From Rikenellaceae bacterium (GTDB taxonomy: Bacteria > Bacteroidota > Bacteroidia > Bacteroidales > Rikenellaceae): a DNA stretch of 44,285 nucleotides. The notes under the pieces are model-generated. The model saw only the letters and a program-made list of their open reading frames with translations, was not told the origin of the DNA and searched no databases. The stretch is taken from the NCBI GenBank assembly GCA_015059785.1, contig SUZS01000019.1:1-44285 (forward strand), read 5' to 3'. The position numbers and the translations under genes were made by a program. Every line of letters begins with the position of its first letter. Positions within the stretch are counted from its first letter, which is position 1. This document shows, in pieces, positions 34,391 to 42,021 of the stretch.

Positions 34391-35305
34391 TTAGATTTTA
34401 TTCAGTGCATCGAAGCCCTTGCCGTAGACGCCCATGACGGAGCCGATGGTAATAAAGGCGTCGGGGTCTACTTGTTGGGCAATTTTGAGAATGGTTGGCG
34501 TGTCGCGCTTACGGCAGACAACCATAACAATATTATGCGAGTGCTTTGTATACCAACCCTTTGCATCAATAACCGTAGCTCCACGGTGAGCGATATTATT
34601 CATCGCATCGGCCATAGCTTGATAGTCCTGGCAGACAATCATTATCTGATTTGACTGCTGGTTACCCGTCATAAGCATATCGACAACATAGCTAAAGACT
34701 GCCGTCATAACAAAGCCGTATATAACACCGTCAATGCCGATATCTGCTGATGCTGGCAGCAGAAGTGCCGAGCCGATAATAACCGAGTCAATAGAGCGGA
34801 CAATCTTACCGTAAGATACTGTGCGATACTTGTTTATAATCATCGCCACGATATCCACACCACCAGTACTTCCACCCTGCGCGAAGCTCATTGCCACACC
34901 GACACCCGAGAAAATTCCTCCAAGGATTGTAGACAGTAGGCGGTTGTCGAGTTGGAAAATATCTATTACCGTTCCATCTGCTTGCGTAAAAATGGCCTGC
35001 ATAGTAGACATTGCAAAGGAGAGCATACAGACGCAGAAGATGGTCTTTATGCCGAACTTCCAACCCACTATAAAGCCCGCAATAAGGAGCAGTATGGCAT
35101 TGATAATGAAGACCATAACACCGATAGTGATTGCCCCATCTGTGGCGTAGTAGATAAGCAGAGACAATCCCGATGCGCCGCCACCCATACACTTTGCAGG
35201 TAGGATACAGCCAATCCAACCAAAGGCGTAACAAAACATACCGACAGTCATCAGCACATACTCCTTAACGACTGTAAAAACGCTCGATTTACCCAACTCA
35301 ATCAT
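34391..35305 (-). CDS. YitT-family membrane protein (DUF161/DUF2179)
   Basis: The 304-residue protein has about five or six hydrophobic helices (about 10-215) in the YitT pattern (GCILPAKCMGGGASGLSLLIYY, FAQGGSTGGVDIVAMII) and a C-terminal cytoplasmic DUF2179 domain (about 220-304, QIMIVCQDYQAMADAMNN, MVVCRKRDTPTILKI). Its molecular function is unknown; transport is often proposed. A large palindrome-rich element fills the gap upstream, and no clear promoter is seen between that element and the start. Confidence 0.92.
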   Translation of the reverse strand: MIELGKSSVFTVVKEYVLMTVGMFCYAFGWIGCILPAKCMGGGASGLSLLIYYATDGAITIGVMVFIINAILLLIAGFIVGWKFGIKTIFCVCMLSFAMSTMQAIFTQADGTVIDIFQLDNRLLSTILGGIFSGVGVAMSFAQGGSTGGVDIVAMIINKYRTVSYGKIVRSIDSVIIGSALLLPASADIGIDGVIYGFVMTAVFSYVVDMLMTGNQQSNQIMIVCQDYQAMADAMNNIAHRGATVIDAKGWYTKHSHNIVMVVCRKRDTPTILKIAQQVDPDAFITIGSVMGVYGKGFDALNKI

Positions 35306-35327
35306 AGGAAAAATGTTTAAGATATGT

Positions 35328-35587
35328 CTATAAATTAGGACAAATGTTATTTCTGTTTTTTGGTAAATTCTATTTCGGTCGCTTTTGGGTCTATTTCCAT
35401 CAATTTTACATCTTTTCTCGGTTACAATGCCGCGATTAAGCCGAGTGCAATCAAACTTAAAGTTTGAATTGCCAAGGCGCAGCGGTAAAGGGTCGCCTTA
35501 AGGCGAGTCAATAGGCTATTGCGCCCTTAAAAGAGCTGTAAAATTGCCACGAAATATCCTCCAAAATCGTCTCGACCTAATTTATAG
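35328..35587. repeat. palindrome-rich intergenic element, about 260 bp
   Basis: Perfect outer arms are CTATAAATTAGG (35328-35339) and CCTAATTTATAG (35576-35587). Inside are CAATTTTACA with its complement (35401-35410, 35537-35546), a partly complementary block around TTTTGG, CTCGG/CCGAG (35417-35421, 35441-35445), and small palindromes at 35452-35466, 35493-35506 (TCGCCTTAAGGCGA) and 35509-35521 (CAATAGGCTATTG). It fills nearly the whole gap between the radical SAM and YitT genes. No open frame is convincing. A MITE-like or REP-like insertion is plausible. Confidence 0.72.
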
Positions 35588-35595
35588 AACCTACC

Positions 35596-36549
35596 TTATT
35601 CAAGTTGCAAAGGTATAAAATTTTTCCCTTGATAGATATTTTTTTCTAATAATCTTTTCTCAAGCATAGCCCAAAGTGTCTCATTTCGGACCAAGCCCCA
35701 GTTTCTGCCGTAGTGATAACGCGGTGGTGCCTCACTGGCAAAGCGCTCAACAACAATATCGGGGCGCAGGCGACAGAGTATCTCCGAGAAGAGCTCTATA
35801 TACTGCTCCACTGTCCAAAAACGGAACTTCTCTGGCTCGGCATCATACTGCTCTGCCATAGTCGTGCCACGAAAGACCTGCAGCTGATGAAATTTAACGG
35901 TTGTTAGCGGCAGGCGGTTGATTTCATCGGTCTGAGCGATAAGCTGTTCGTCGCTCTGCCCGGGCAGTCCGAGGATAAAGTGAGCCCCGCAGTGAATGCC
36001 TCGCCGAGCGGTCATATCCACCGCGCGAACTGCCGTAGCGTAGTCGTGTCCGCGATTTATAGATGCGAGCACCCTATCGTCAGTACTCTCAATGCCATAC
36101 TCAAGTGCCACATAGTGACTCTTTGCCAGCGATGCAAAGTAGTCCAACTTCTCTTCATCCACGCAGTCGGGGCGTGTGCCGACAACAATGCCCGCCACAA
36201 GTGGGTTTGAAAGAGCCTCGTCGTACATCTTTTTAAGGCTTTCAAGTGGCGCGTAGGTGTTTGAAAAGGATTGAAAATAGGCCAGATAGCGAGAAGCGGT
36301 GCGATACCTACGGCGATGAAACTCTATTCCCTCATTAATCTGCTCCGAGATACTCTTTGTCGGCTGACAGTACGACGGAGTAAAGGCCGAGTTATTACAA
36401 AAGGTACATCCGCCCGTAGATAGCGACCCGTCACGATTGGGGCAAGTGAAACCCGCATTGACGGCGACCTTCTGCACGCGACTGCCGAACAATCGCCTGA
36501 AATATGCTGCGTAGCTATTATATGGTCTATTATCACCCCACAAGTACAT
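35596..36549 (-). CDS. TIGR01212-family radical SAM protein
   Basis: The 317-residue enzyme has the iron-sulfur and SAM-binding motif CPNRDGSLSTGGCTFC (Cys spacing C-x11-C-x2-C), typical of the YhcC/TIGR01212 group. The radical SAM barrel spans about 25-250, with GTRPDCVDEEKLDYF and EYGIESTDDRVLASINRGHD visible; a C-terminal domain follows (LCRLRPDIVVERFASEAPP). The substrate is uncertain, with tRNA or elongator-like modification considered. The start at 36549 (MYLWGDN) fits the family; an earlier ATG would overlap the promoter at 36571. Confidence 0.93.
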   Translation of the reverse strand: MYLWGDNRPYNSYAAYFRRLFGSRVQKVAVNAGFTCPNRDGSLSTGGCTFCNNSAFTPSYCQPTKSISEQINEGIEFHRRRYRTASRYLAYFQSFSNTYAPLESLKKMYDEALSNPLVAGIVVGTRPDCVDEEKLDYFASLAKSHYVALEYGIESTDDRVLASINRGHDYATAVRAVDMTARRGIHCGAHFILGLPGQSDEQLIAQTDEINRLPLTTVKFHQLQVFRGTTMAEQYDAEPEKFRFWTVEQYIELFSEILCRLRPDIVVERFASEAPPRYHYGRNWGLVRNETLWAMLEKRLLEKNIYQGKNFIPLQLE

Positions 36550-36570
36550 ACTATGGTCTGTTCTATAACG

Positions 36571-36578
36571 CAAAAGTA
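36571..36578 (-). promoter_or_regulatory. -7 element of the radical SAM gene
   Basis: On the minus strand this reads TACTTTTG (TAnnTTTG), about 21 bases before the ATG at 36549. Confidence 0.62.
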
Positions 36579-36586
36579 GAGAGATT

Positions 36587-36618
36587 TTTGTAAATTTTGC
36601 AATAAATTTGTATATTTG
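36587..36618 (+). promoter_or_regulatory. promoter of cdd operon
   Basis: TTTG (36587-36590) and TATATTTG (36611-36618) are separated by 20 bp, a near-ideal Bacteroidetes promoter. The ATG of cdd is 20 bases after the -7 element. Divergent from the radical SAM promoter. Confidence 0.85.
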
Positions 36619-36637
36619 TGTGCTAAACTGTTTTACT

Positions 36638-37090
36638 ATGGAGAAAAAACTTGAAATCGGTTACTACAAGTACACTATTGATCAGCTACCTGCCGACGAC
36701 AAGCTTCTTGTCATTGAGGCGCAGGCAGCACTAAAGAAGGCGTATGCAAAGTACTCTGGCTTTAATGTGGGTGCAGCCGTAAGGCTTGCCAGTGGCAAAA
36801 TCCTCCACGGAGCAAACTCCGAGAGCGAGGTCTTTCCTTCGGGAATATGTGCCGAGCGCAGTGTGTTATACTATGCCGAGGCTAACCACGCATCAGACCC
36901 CGTTGTGGCCCTTGCCATAGCCTCCGACCCATCCGAGCGCGAGTGCTACCCTTGTGGTGCTTGCCGTCAGGTAATTCTCGATGTTGAGCGTCGTCAGGGT
37001 CGGGCTATACGACTGATAATGAGCGGTAACGGCACAGCATCTATCGTAGAGAGTGCGCAGGCGTTGTTGCCTTTTACCTTCCAGTTATAA
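36638..37090 (+). CDS. cdd: cytidine deaminase
   Basis: Deaminates cytidine and deoxycytidine to uridine forms in pyrimidine salvage. The 150-residue size fits the tetrameric type. Zinc-binding and catalytic residues appear as GICAERSVLYY (Cys plus the proton-shuttling Glu) and PCGACRQVI (two Cys). FNVGAAVRLASGKI and GANSESEVFPSG are substrate-binding regions. An upstream ATG at 36608 lies inside the promoter, so the start at 36638 is chosen. It begins an operon with rluA-type, dtd and two nuclease genes. Confidence 0.95.
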   Translation: MEKKLEIGYYKYTIDQLPADDKLLVIEAQAALKKAYAKYSGFNVGAAVRLASGKILHGANSESEVFPSGICAERSVLYYAEANHASDPVVALAIASDPSERECYPCGACRQVILDVERRQGRAIRLIMSGNGTASIVESAQALLPFTFQL

Positions 37091-37092
37091 CT

Positions 37093-37791
37093 ATGTTTCA
37101 TCCAAACGATATACTTTTTGAGGATAACCACCTTATTGTGGTAAACAAGCGCTGCGGCGACCTTGTACAGCCCGACCCAAATGGGGATTCGGCACTTGAA
37201 AACGAGATTAAGGCCTATATAAAGGCTCGCGACAATAAACCCTTTGATGTCTTTTTGGGTGTGGTGCACCGCATAGACCGCCCCGTGAGTGGCGTGGTGC
37301 TATTTGCCAAGACCTCCAAGGCTCTGTCTCGCATGAACGATATGATTCGCCGTGGCGAGATATCAAAGCGCTACTGGGCAGTGGTTGAAAATCGCCCAGA
37401 GACTGAGAGTGGCGAGCTTACCCACTACATTTTGCGCGACGGCAAGAGCAACCGCTCCTACTGCTACAACGCCCCAAAGGGGGACGCCAAGCGAGCAGTG
37501 CTTCGTTACACTGTGTTGGGATGCTCTGACCGCTACACGCTTGTGGAGGTGGAGCTTATAACGGGTCGCCACCACCAAATTCGCGCGCAGCTCTCAAAAA
37601 TCGGCTGCCCGATAAAGGGAGACCTCAAGTATGGGGCAAAACGTTCAAATCCCAATGGCGGAATATCGCTCCACTCGCGCAGCATGACCTTTATTCATCC
37701 AGTGCGCAAAGAGAGTGTTACCATAGAGGCGCCAGTGCCTACAGATGACAACCTATGGCTATTCTTTGCACAATCTCAAGCGGGGTTATAG
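37093..37791 (+). CDS. RluA-family pseudouridine synthase
   Basis: Converts uridine to pseudouridine in rRNA or tRNA. The 232-residue protein consists of the catalytic domain only, without an N-terminal S4 domain. The catalytic motif is HRIDRPVSGVVLFAKT (Asp in HRIDR), with TGRHHQIRAQLSKIGCPIKGDLKYG and ISLHSRSMTFIHP as later family motifs. It starts two bases after cdd and ends one base before dtd. The exact target position cannot be determined. Confidence 0.94.
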   Translation: MFHPNDILFEDNHLIVVNKRCGDLVQPDPNGDSALENEIKAYIKARDNKPFDVFLGVVHRIDRPVSGVVLFAKTSKALSRMNDMIRRGEISKRYWAVVENRPETESGELTHYILRDGKSNRSYCYNAPKGDAKRAVLRYTVLGCSDRYTLVEVELITGRHHQIRAQLSKIGCPIKGDLKYGAKRSNPNGGISLHSRSMTFIHPVRKESVTIEAPVPTDDNLWLFFAQSQAGL

Positions 37792-37792
37792 T

Positions 37793-38245
37793 ATGAGGGC
37801 GGTAATTCAGCGAGTAAAGAGTTGCTCTGTAGATATTGCGGGGCAAACTGTAGGCAGTATTGATGCGGGGATGCTCATCCTGCTGGGCGTGGAGGCTGCC
37901 GATACGGCGGAGGATATAGATTGGCTTGTGGGTAAAATCTCGCGATTAAGAATCTTTGACGACCAAAATGGCGTGATGAACCTTGACATTAACCAAGTGG
38001 GAGGCAGAGCCCTTGTGGTGAGTCAGTTTACCCTCTACGCATCAACAAAGAAGGGCAACCGTCCATCATATATCCGCTCGGCACCAGAGCCTATCTCGCG
38101 CCCGATGTACGAGCAGTTTGTGGCAAAGTTATCACAAACACTCGGTACGGATGTGCCTACGGGTGAGTTTGGCGCCGATATGCAGGTGAGCCTTGTAAAC
38201 GACGGCCCTGTGACAATATGTATTGATACTAAAAATAAGGAATAA
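37793..38245 (+). CDS. dtd: D-aminoacyl-tRNA deacylase
   Basis: Hydrolyses D-aminoacyl-tRNAs, and glycine wrongly attached to tRNA-Ala, for translation quality control. The 150-residue length and motifs MRAVIQRVKSCSVDI, SQFTLYASTKKGNRPSY (the SQFTL catalytic loop) and NDGPVTI at the C-terminal end match the family; the usual GP cis-dipeptide loop is present. The frame is open upstream to 37745, but the ATG at 37793 directly after the preceding stop is the family start. Confidence 0.95.
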   Translation: MRAVIQRVKSCSVDIAGQTVGSIDAGMLILLGVEAADTAEDIDWLVGKISRLRIFDDQNGVMNLDINQVGGRALVVSQFTLYASTKKGNRPSYIRSAPEPISRPMYEQFVAKLSQTLGTDVPTGEFGADMQVSLVNDGPVTICIDTKNKE

Positions 38246-38258
38246 ATAGACCTAACCG

Positions 38259-39044
38259 ATGAAAAGATTTCTAACCATTGTGGCTCTGCTATGTACCATT
38301 GCAGCCACACAGACCGTAAAGGCGTGGAATAACATAGGCCACGCTACTATCGCCGTTATTGCCGAGAGGCATATGACCGAGGAGGCTAAAGAGAAGTGCC
38401 GTCACTATTTGAAGCACAACCTGCCTTACTACGCCTCGTGGATGGACTACTGGCGCAACTGTCCAGGCTTTGAGGAGACTTCCTACTGGCACGGCGTACC
38501 TGTAACCGAGAAGAATAAACAGGTTAAGGGAGAGACTCGCAATGCCGCCTATCAGATTAAGCGTATCTGCAAGCAGATGCGTAAGTACAACAAACTTCAG
38601 GACTCTATTGTTGCCGACAACCTCAAGTACCTGATTCATATGGTGGGCGATATGCACTGCCCAGTCCATACAAAGTACAGTCCTAACGAGCCAGAACTTA
38701 AGCAGCGTTCAGTAAAGATGAAGGGCAAGAAGATGGGCTTCCATTCATTCTGGGATGCCTCTATAGGCTACTATAACAAGAATTTGAAGTGCGACCAGAT
38801 TGCCGAAAAGTATGACACGCTGACCGATGAGCAGATTGCTGCCATTTGTCAGGGCAATCCAGACGACTGGGCGGCTGTAAATGCTGTAGAGATGCGCGAG
38901 ATTTACACCCTACTGCCAGTGCATAGCGAGGTTACAGAAGTGTCAAAAGAGAACCACGCACGAATGAAAGAGATTGCAATGCAGCAGGCTCTGCGTGGTG
39001 GATATAGATTAGCAAAAGTGTTGAACGAAATTTTCTCAAAATAG
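38259..39044 (+). CDS. S1/P1-type zinc nuclease, metal ligands intact
   Basis: Secreted phosphodiesterase expected to cleave single-stranded DNA or RNA and remove 3'-phosphates. The signal peptide ends before Trp23, so the mature protein begins with Trp as in S1/P1 enzymes. Zinc ligands can be followed: W23 and GH in WNNIGHAT, Asp in ASWMD, His in SYWHG, His/Asp/His/His in YLIHMVGDMHCPVH, and His plus Asp in FHSFWD. Length 261 residues, normal. Located periplasmically or outside the cell. The next gene is a diverged duplicate. Confidence 0.93.
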   Translation: MKRFLTIVALLCTIAATQTVKAWNNIGHATIAVIAERHMTEEAKEKCRHYLKHNLPYYASWMDYWRNCPGFEETSYWHGVPVTEKNKQVKGETRNAAYQIKRICKQMRKYNKLQDSIVADNLKYLIHMVGDMHCPVHTKYSPNEPELKQRSVKMKGKKMGFHSFWDASIGYYNKNLKCDQIAEKYDTLTDEQIAAICQGNPDDWAAVNAVEMREIYTLLPVHSEVTEVSKENHARMKEIAMQQALRGGYRLAKVLNEIFSK

Positions 39045-39050
39045 GCTATT

Positions 39051-39842
39051 ATGAAACGATATATAGTATTGGCAATCTGCTTGTTAGGTATTGGCACAGC
39101 CTCAGCGTGGAATAAGTTTGCGCAGCAGTGTATAGCAACGCTTGCAGAGCAGAATTTAACTGAAAAAGCAAAGAGTGAAACAACAAAAATCCTCGGTGGA
39201 GACCTTGCCTCGGGCGCGTGGTGGCTTCAGACTGTCGCCAAGGATGAGGCAACAAAGCACACTGCCTCTTGGCACTACATCAATGTTACTGCCGACCTTA
39301 AATCAAAGACAAATTCGCAGAAGGATGGCGTTGTGCAGATTGAAAACTGCATAGATATTCTTACAAACCGTGCCGAGCATAGCGACTCTACAGTCGTGGC
39401 TGCACTGAAGACCGTAATTCACCTTGTTGCCGATATGCACAACCTTGCACATGTGCGCATTGAGAATATCCCGCACTCTCGCCGTAACTTTGATTTCCAA
39501 ATCTCAAATGGTTTCTCAGGCAAGAAGGCTGCTCTTGCAACATCTTCTTGGCGCAAGTTCTGGGATTCAAATATCATCAACCGCCACGCCACATACACCC
39601 CACAGCTCTTTGCCGACGACCTTCAGACCTGCTATGGCGCGGATAAGGAGCGTTTTAGCAAGGGTGATGTTCGCCACTGGGCAGCAGATATGGCTAGCCT
39701 TGCCGCTCCGCTGTATAAGTGGGCTCAGCCCGATATGATTATGTCCCGCGAGCAGCATAACCGCCTCGAGCCTATGAACGACAAAACTATGGCCCGCGCA
39801 GGCTACCGTCTCGCCGCCCTGCTGAACGATATCTTCAAGTAG
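39051..39842 (+). CDS. S1/P1-nuclease paralog with missing metal ligands
   Basis: The 263-residue secreted protein has a signal peptide ending before Trp20 and overall S1/P1 similarity to the upstream gene. It keeps His in SWHYINV and the HLVADMHNLAH cluster, but the GH after the N-terminal Trp is AQ (WNKFAQQ), the ASWMD aspartate is lost (GAWWLQ), and the histidine before FWD is replaced (SWRKFWD). At least three expected zinc ligands are therefore missing. It may be a binding protein, an inhibitor partner or decaying. The start follows the upstream stop by six bases. Confidence 0.9.
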   Translation: MKRYIVLAICLLGIGTASAWNKFAQQCIATLAEQNLTEKAKSETTKILGGDLASGAWWLQTVAKDEATKHTASWHYINVTADLKSKTNSQKDGVVQIENCIDILTNRAEHSDSTVVAALKTVIHLVADMHNLAHVRIENIPHSRRNFDFQISNGFSGKKAALATSSWRKFWDSNIINRHATYTPQLFADDLQTCYGADKERFSKGDVRHWAADMASLAAPLYKWAQPDMIMSREQHNRLEPMNDKTMARAGYRLAALLNDIFK

Positions 39843-39865
39843 AGCGTTCTATTTATAATAGGTAT

Positions 39866-39896
39866 GCCCCTTTCAGTTTGTGCTGAAGGGGCTTTT
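39866..39896 (+). terminator. terminator of the cdd-nuclease operon
   Basis: GCCCCTTTCAG (39866-39876) pairs with CTGAAGGGGC (39883-39892) with one bulged base, then TTTT. About 100 bases of otherwise featureless DNA follow before the next promoter. Confidence 0.82.
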
Positions 39897-39995
39897 CTGT
39901 TGTAGAGTCACTCCACTCAACGCTAAAAACGCACTGTTCATAGTGAAAATTGGCGTATTGGTGGGTGGGGAGATGTCTGTTTATGATTTTTTTTA

Positions 39996-40003
39996 TATCT
40001 TTG
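39996..40003 (+). promoter_or_regulatory. -7 element of the peptide/lipoprotein cassettes
   Basis: TATCTTTG matches TAnnTTTG, 49 bases before the first peptide start, leaving a leader of about 45 bases. No clear TTTG lies at the usual distance. Confidence 0.62.
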
Positions 40004-40052
40004 TACAATGCAGAATGTGCAAGAAATATTTAACTAAATAACTACTAAATTT

Positions 40053-40181
40053 ATGAACAGAAAGTTTTATCAGACTCCTACCCTTGAGCAGGAGAAATTC
40101 AGTGCCGAGCAAGGCTTTGCGCTGAGTGTAGAAAATGGATTTGAAGGTCCTTCTTATGGCGAGGAGGATGTAGAGTGGTAA
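40053..40181 (+). CDS. small conserved peptide, cassette 1 (42 residues)
   Basis: Unassigned. The sequence begins MNRKFYQTPTLEQEKFSAEQ and continues GFALSVENGFEGPSYGEEDV with a terminal EW. It has no signal peptide, cysteine or membrane segment, and its C-terminal half is acidic. It aligns with the 45-residue peptide at 41860: both have GFAxSVExG, ExPSYxxEDV and a nearby Trp. Fourteen of twenty residues in the conserved half are identical, five of those with synonymous codon changes, which supports selection for protein sequence. It lies 31 bases before a surface lipoprotein gene. Confidence 0.78.
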   Translation: MNRKFYQTPTLEQEKFSAEQGFALSVENGFEGPSYGEEDVEW

Positions 40182-40212
40182 TCTATGTTTAACAGTTAAA
40201 AGACAAAAGACA

Positions 40213-41796
40213 ATGAAAAAGATTTTTAATTTGATTTTGGCTGCGCTGGTAATCATAGGTGCAGCAGCTTGTACTAAGAACGAGGAGGTTGTAAGTGAGC
40301 CACAAGGCGAGAGTCTCTCTTTCTATGCCGAGGTTGTAAATGGCGACACTCGTGCATATATTGATGACGCGGATGGCGACAAGACCTGGAACACTATCTG
40401 GGAGGAAGGCGACGCCGTTTATGTAGGTGCCGACAATGCTGATCCATACATATTTACCTATACAAACGGTAAGTTTACTTGTAGTGAGCAGGGAGTAACT
40501 TCTCTTATTGGTCAGAGTGTAACCGTTGGACCTTATCAGGTCAATGACGACTCTACAGTAGGTAAGAGTGCTTGGAGTTTTACAGGTACAAGGGTAGAGA
40601 ATTTTGATGCCGATGTGAAAGTTCAGCTCACTGCAGACACATCATTCTTCCGTTATACATACAATGGCACAGGTGAGGTTACAATTACAGTCGCTCCTGC
40701 TAATGAAGTTACCAAAGTCTTTCGTTACTGTGAAAAGGAAGATGTGCTTGATTACTTTTCATCAATTACTCTTAAGGGTGCTGCTACCGATAAATTCGTT
40801 GGCTTTTGGCCTCAGACACTGTCAGGCCTTGAGGCTACACTCTCTTACTCTATTAACGGTGTAAAGTGCAAGGAGACTTCTATTACTTTGGCTACTGGTA
40901 AGGTTTACAACCTCGGCACACTGACTGATCCAGTAGCAACAGAGTACGGTGTTGTTGGTTCATTCCAGGGCTGGGATGTGGCTGCTGGCAAGACAGTGAC
41001 TATGTACGAGGCTAAAGATGGATGGTGCGTGGCAAGAAATATTGAGCTTTATAAGGACGATGAGATTAAGATTGTTAAGGGTAACTCTTGGGATGTAAGC
41101 TATGGTCCATCTGCTGCGGGTGTTCTTGAGGTAGGTGTTGAGCACGATGTTGTTTCAGAGAATAGTCAGAATATCAAGGTTGCTAAAAATGGTAAGTTTG
41201 ATGTATATTTTAATCCAACTACCAATAAGTTTAAGTATGAGTGTGTTGATGAGTATACAGATCTTATGGTCAACATCACTATTAACAATAAGGCAAACTG
41301 GAATCCTCTGTACATTATCCTAAAGAGTGGCGATACTCTCCTCACAGCAGCATCTGGTAACCTTGTAAGCGGTAATAAATATGCAGTAAGTGGCGACTAT
41401 ATTGGTAGCAGCCTTAACTACCAGTTTGTTTCTGGTAGCAAGAAGAGTGAGGCCGCAAATGTAACTATCACAAGAAATGGTGCAACAGTAATGCTTGAGG
41501 AGACTATCATTAAGTTGAAAGTTCAGCTGAATACAGATAACTCTAAACAGTGGTGGGGTAACACTATGAAGATTCATGTCTGGAATACTGGAACATCATT
41601 TGATACTAGTTGGCCTGGTACAGTGATGACTTTTGAGGGTAATTATACTTGGAGCATTAATGTCCCTTCAGAGTTGGTTGGTAAGACTATTAATTACCTT
41701 GTTCATAATGGTAATGGTTGGCAGTCTAAAGATGCAACAGTTACTATCAGTGCAAAGGGTAATACCATTACTGGTAGCTCAATTAATATCAACTAA
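40213..41796 (+). CDS. surface lipoprotein with carbohydrate-binding-like modules, cassette 1
   Basis: The 527-residue protein has a signal peptide and lipobox AAAC20 followed by a charged TKNEE, consistent with a surface-exported Bacteroidetes lipoprotein. An N-terminal fimbrillin-like domain (about 30-235: LSFYAEVVNGDTRAYIDD, WEEGDAVYV) precedes a SusE/SusF-like module (about 240-345: GSFQGWD, IKIVKGNSWDVSYG) and C-terminal beta domains (about 350-527). The last contains IHVWNTGTS, WPGTVMTFEGNYTWSINVP and HNGNGWQSKDATV, resembling starch-binding CBM25/26 modules. Glycan capture is inferred. No SusC/SusD pair is nearby. Confidence 0.85.
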   Translation: MKKIFNLILAALVIIGAAACTKNEEVVSEPQGESLSFYAEVVNGDTRAYIDDADGDKTWNTIWEEGDAVYVGADNADPYIFTYTNGKFTCSEQGVTSLIGQSVTVGPYQVNDDSTVGKSAWSFTGTRVENFDADVKVQLTADTSFFRYTYNGTGEVTITVAPANEVTKVFRYCEKEDVLDYFSSITLKGAATDKFVGFWPQTLSGLEATLSYSINGVKCKETSITLATGKVYNLGTLTDPVATEYGVVGSFQGWDVAAGKTVTMYEAKDGWCVARNIELYKDDEIKIVKGNSWDVSYGPSAAGVLEVGVEHDVVSENSQNIKVAKNGKFDVYFNPTTNKFKYECVDEYTDLMVNITINNKANWNPLYIILKSGDTLLTAASGNLVSGNKYAVSGDYIGSSLNYQFVSGSKKSEAANVTITRNGATVMLEETIIKLKVQLNTDNSKQWWGNTMKIHVWNTGTSFDTSWPGTVMTFEGNYTWSINVPSELVGKTINYLVHNGNGWQSKDATVTISAKGNTITGSSININ

Positions 41797-41816
41797 TTCA
41801 ATATAACATACTGTAG

Positions 41817-41837
41817 AGCCGCTTTCGGGCGGCTTTT
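41817..41837 (+). terminator. short hairpin between cassettes
   Basis: AGCCGC (41817-41822) pairs with GCGGCT (41829-41834) around TTTCGG, followed by TTT. The T tract is short, so it may attenuate or process the transcript rather than end it, since no promoter is evident before the next peptide gene. Confidence 0.6.
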
Positions 41838-41859
41838 ACAGCGTATATAGAGAGAAAAA

Positions 41860-41997
41860 ATGGAAAGAAAAAACTACACAAAACCAGAGGTAAAACCTCT
41901 GATGGTGGCACTTGAACGCGGATTTGCTGCAAGTGTTGAGACTGGATTAGAATTACCCTCTTATGACAGTGAGGATGTAAGTAATAACTGGAAGTAA
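41860..41997 (+). CDS. small conserved peptide, cassette 2 (45 residues)
   Basis: Paralog of the peptide at 40053. It begins MERKNYTKPEVKPLMVALER, continues GFAASVETGLELPSYDSEDV and ends SNNWK. It lacks a signal peptide, cysteines or membrane segment. The conserved half and terminal Trp match the first copy, while the N-terminal half is divergent beyond MxRKxY. It lies 24 bases before a lipoprotein gene that is a diverged, longer relative of the cassette 1 lipoprotein, so the peptide and lipoprotein genes appear to have been duplicated together. Confidence 0.78.
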   Translation: MERKNYTKPEVKPLMVALERGFAASVETGLELPSYDSEDVSNNWK

Positions 41998-42021
41998 TAG
42001 AAAAGAAAAATTAGAGACAAT

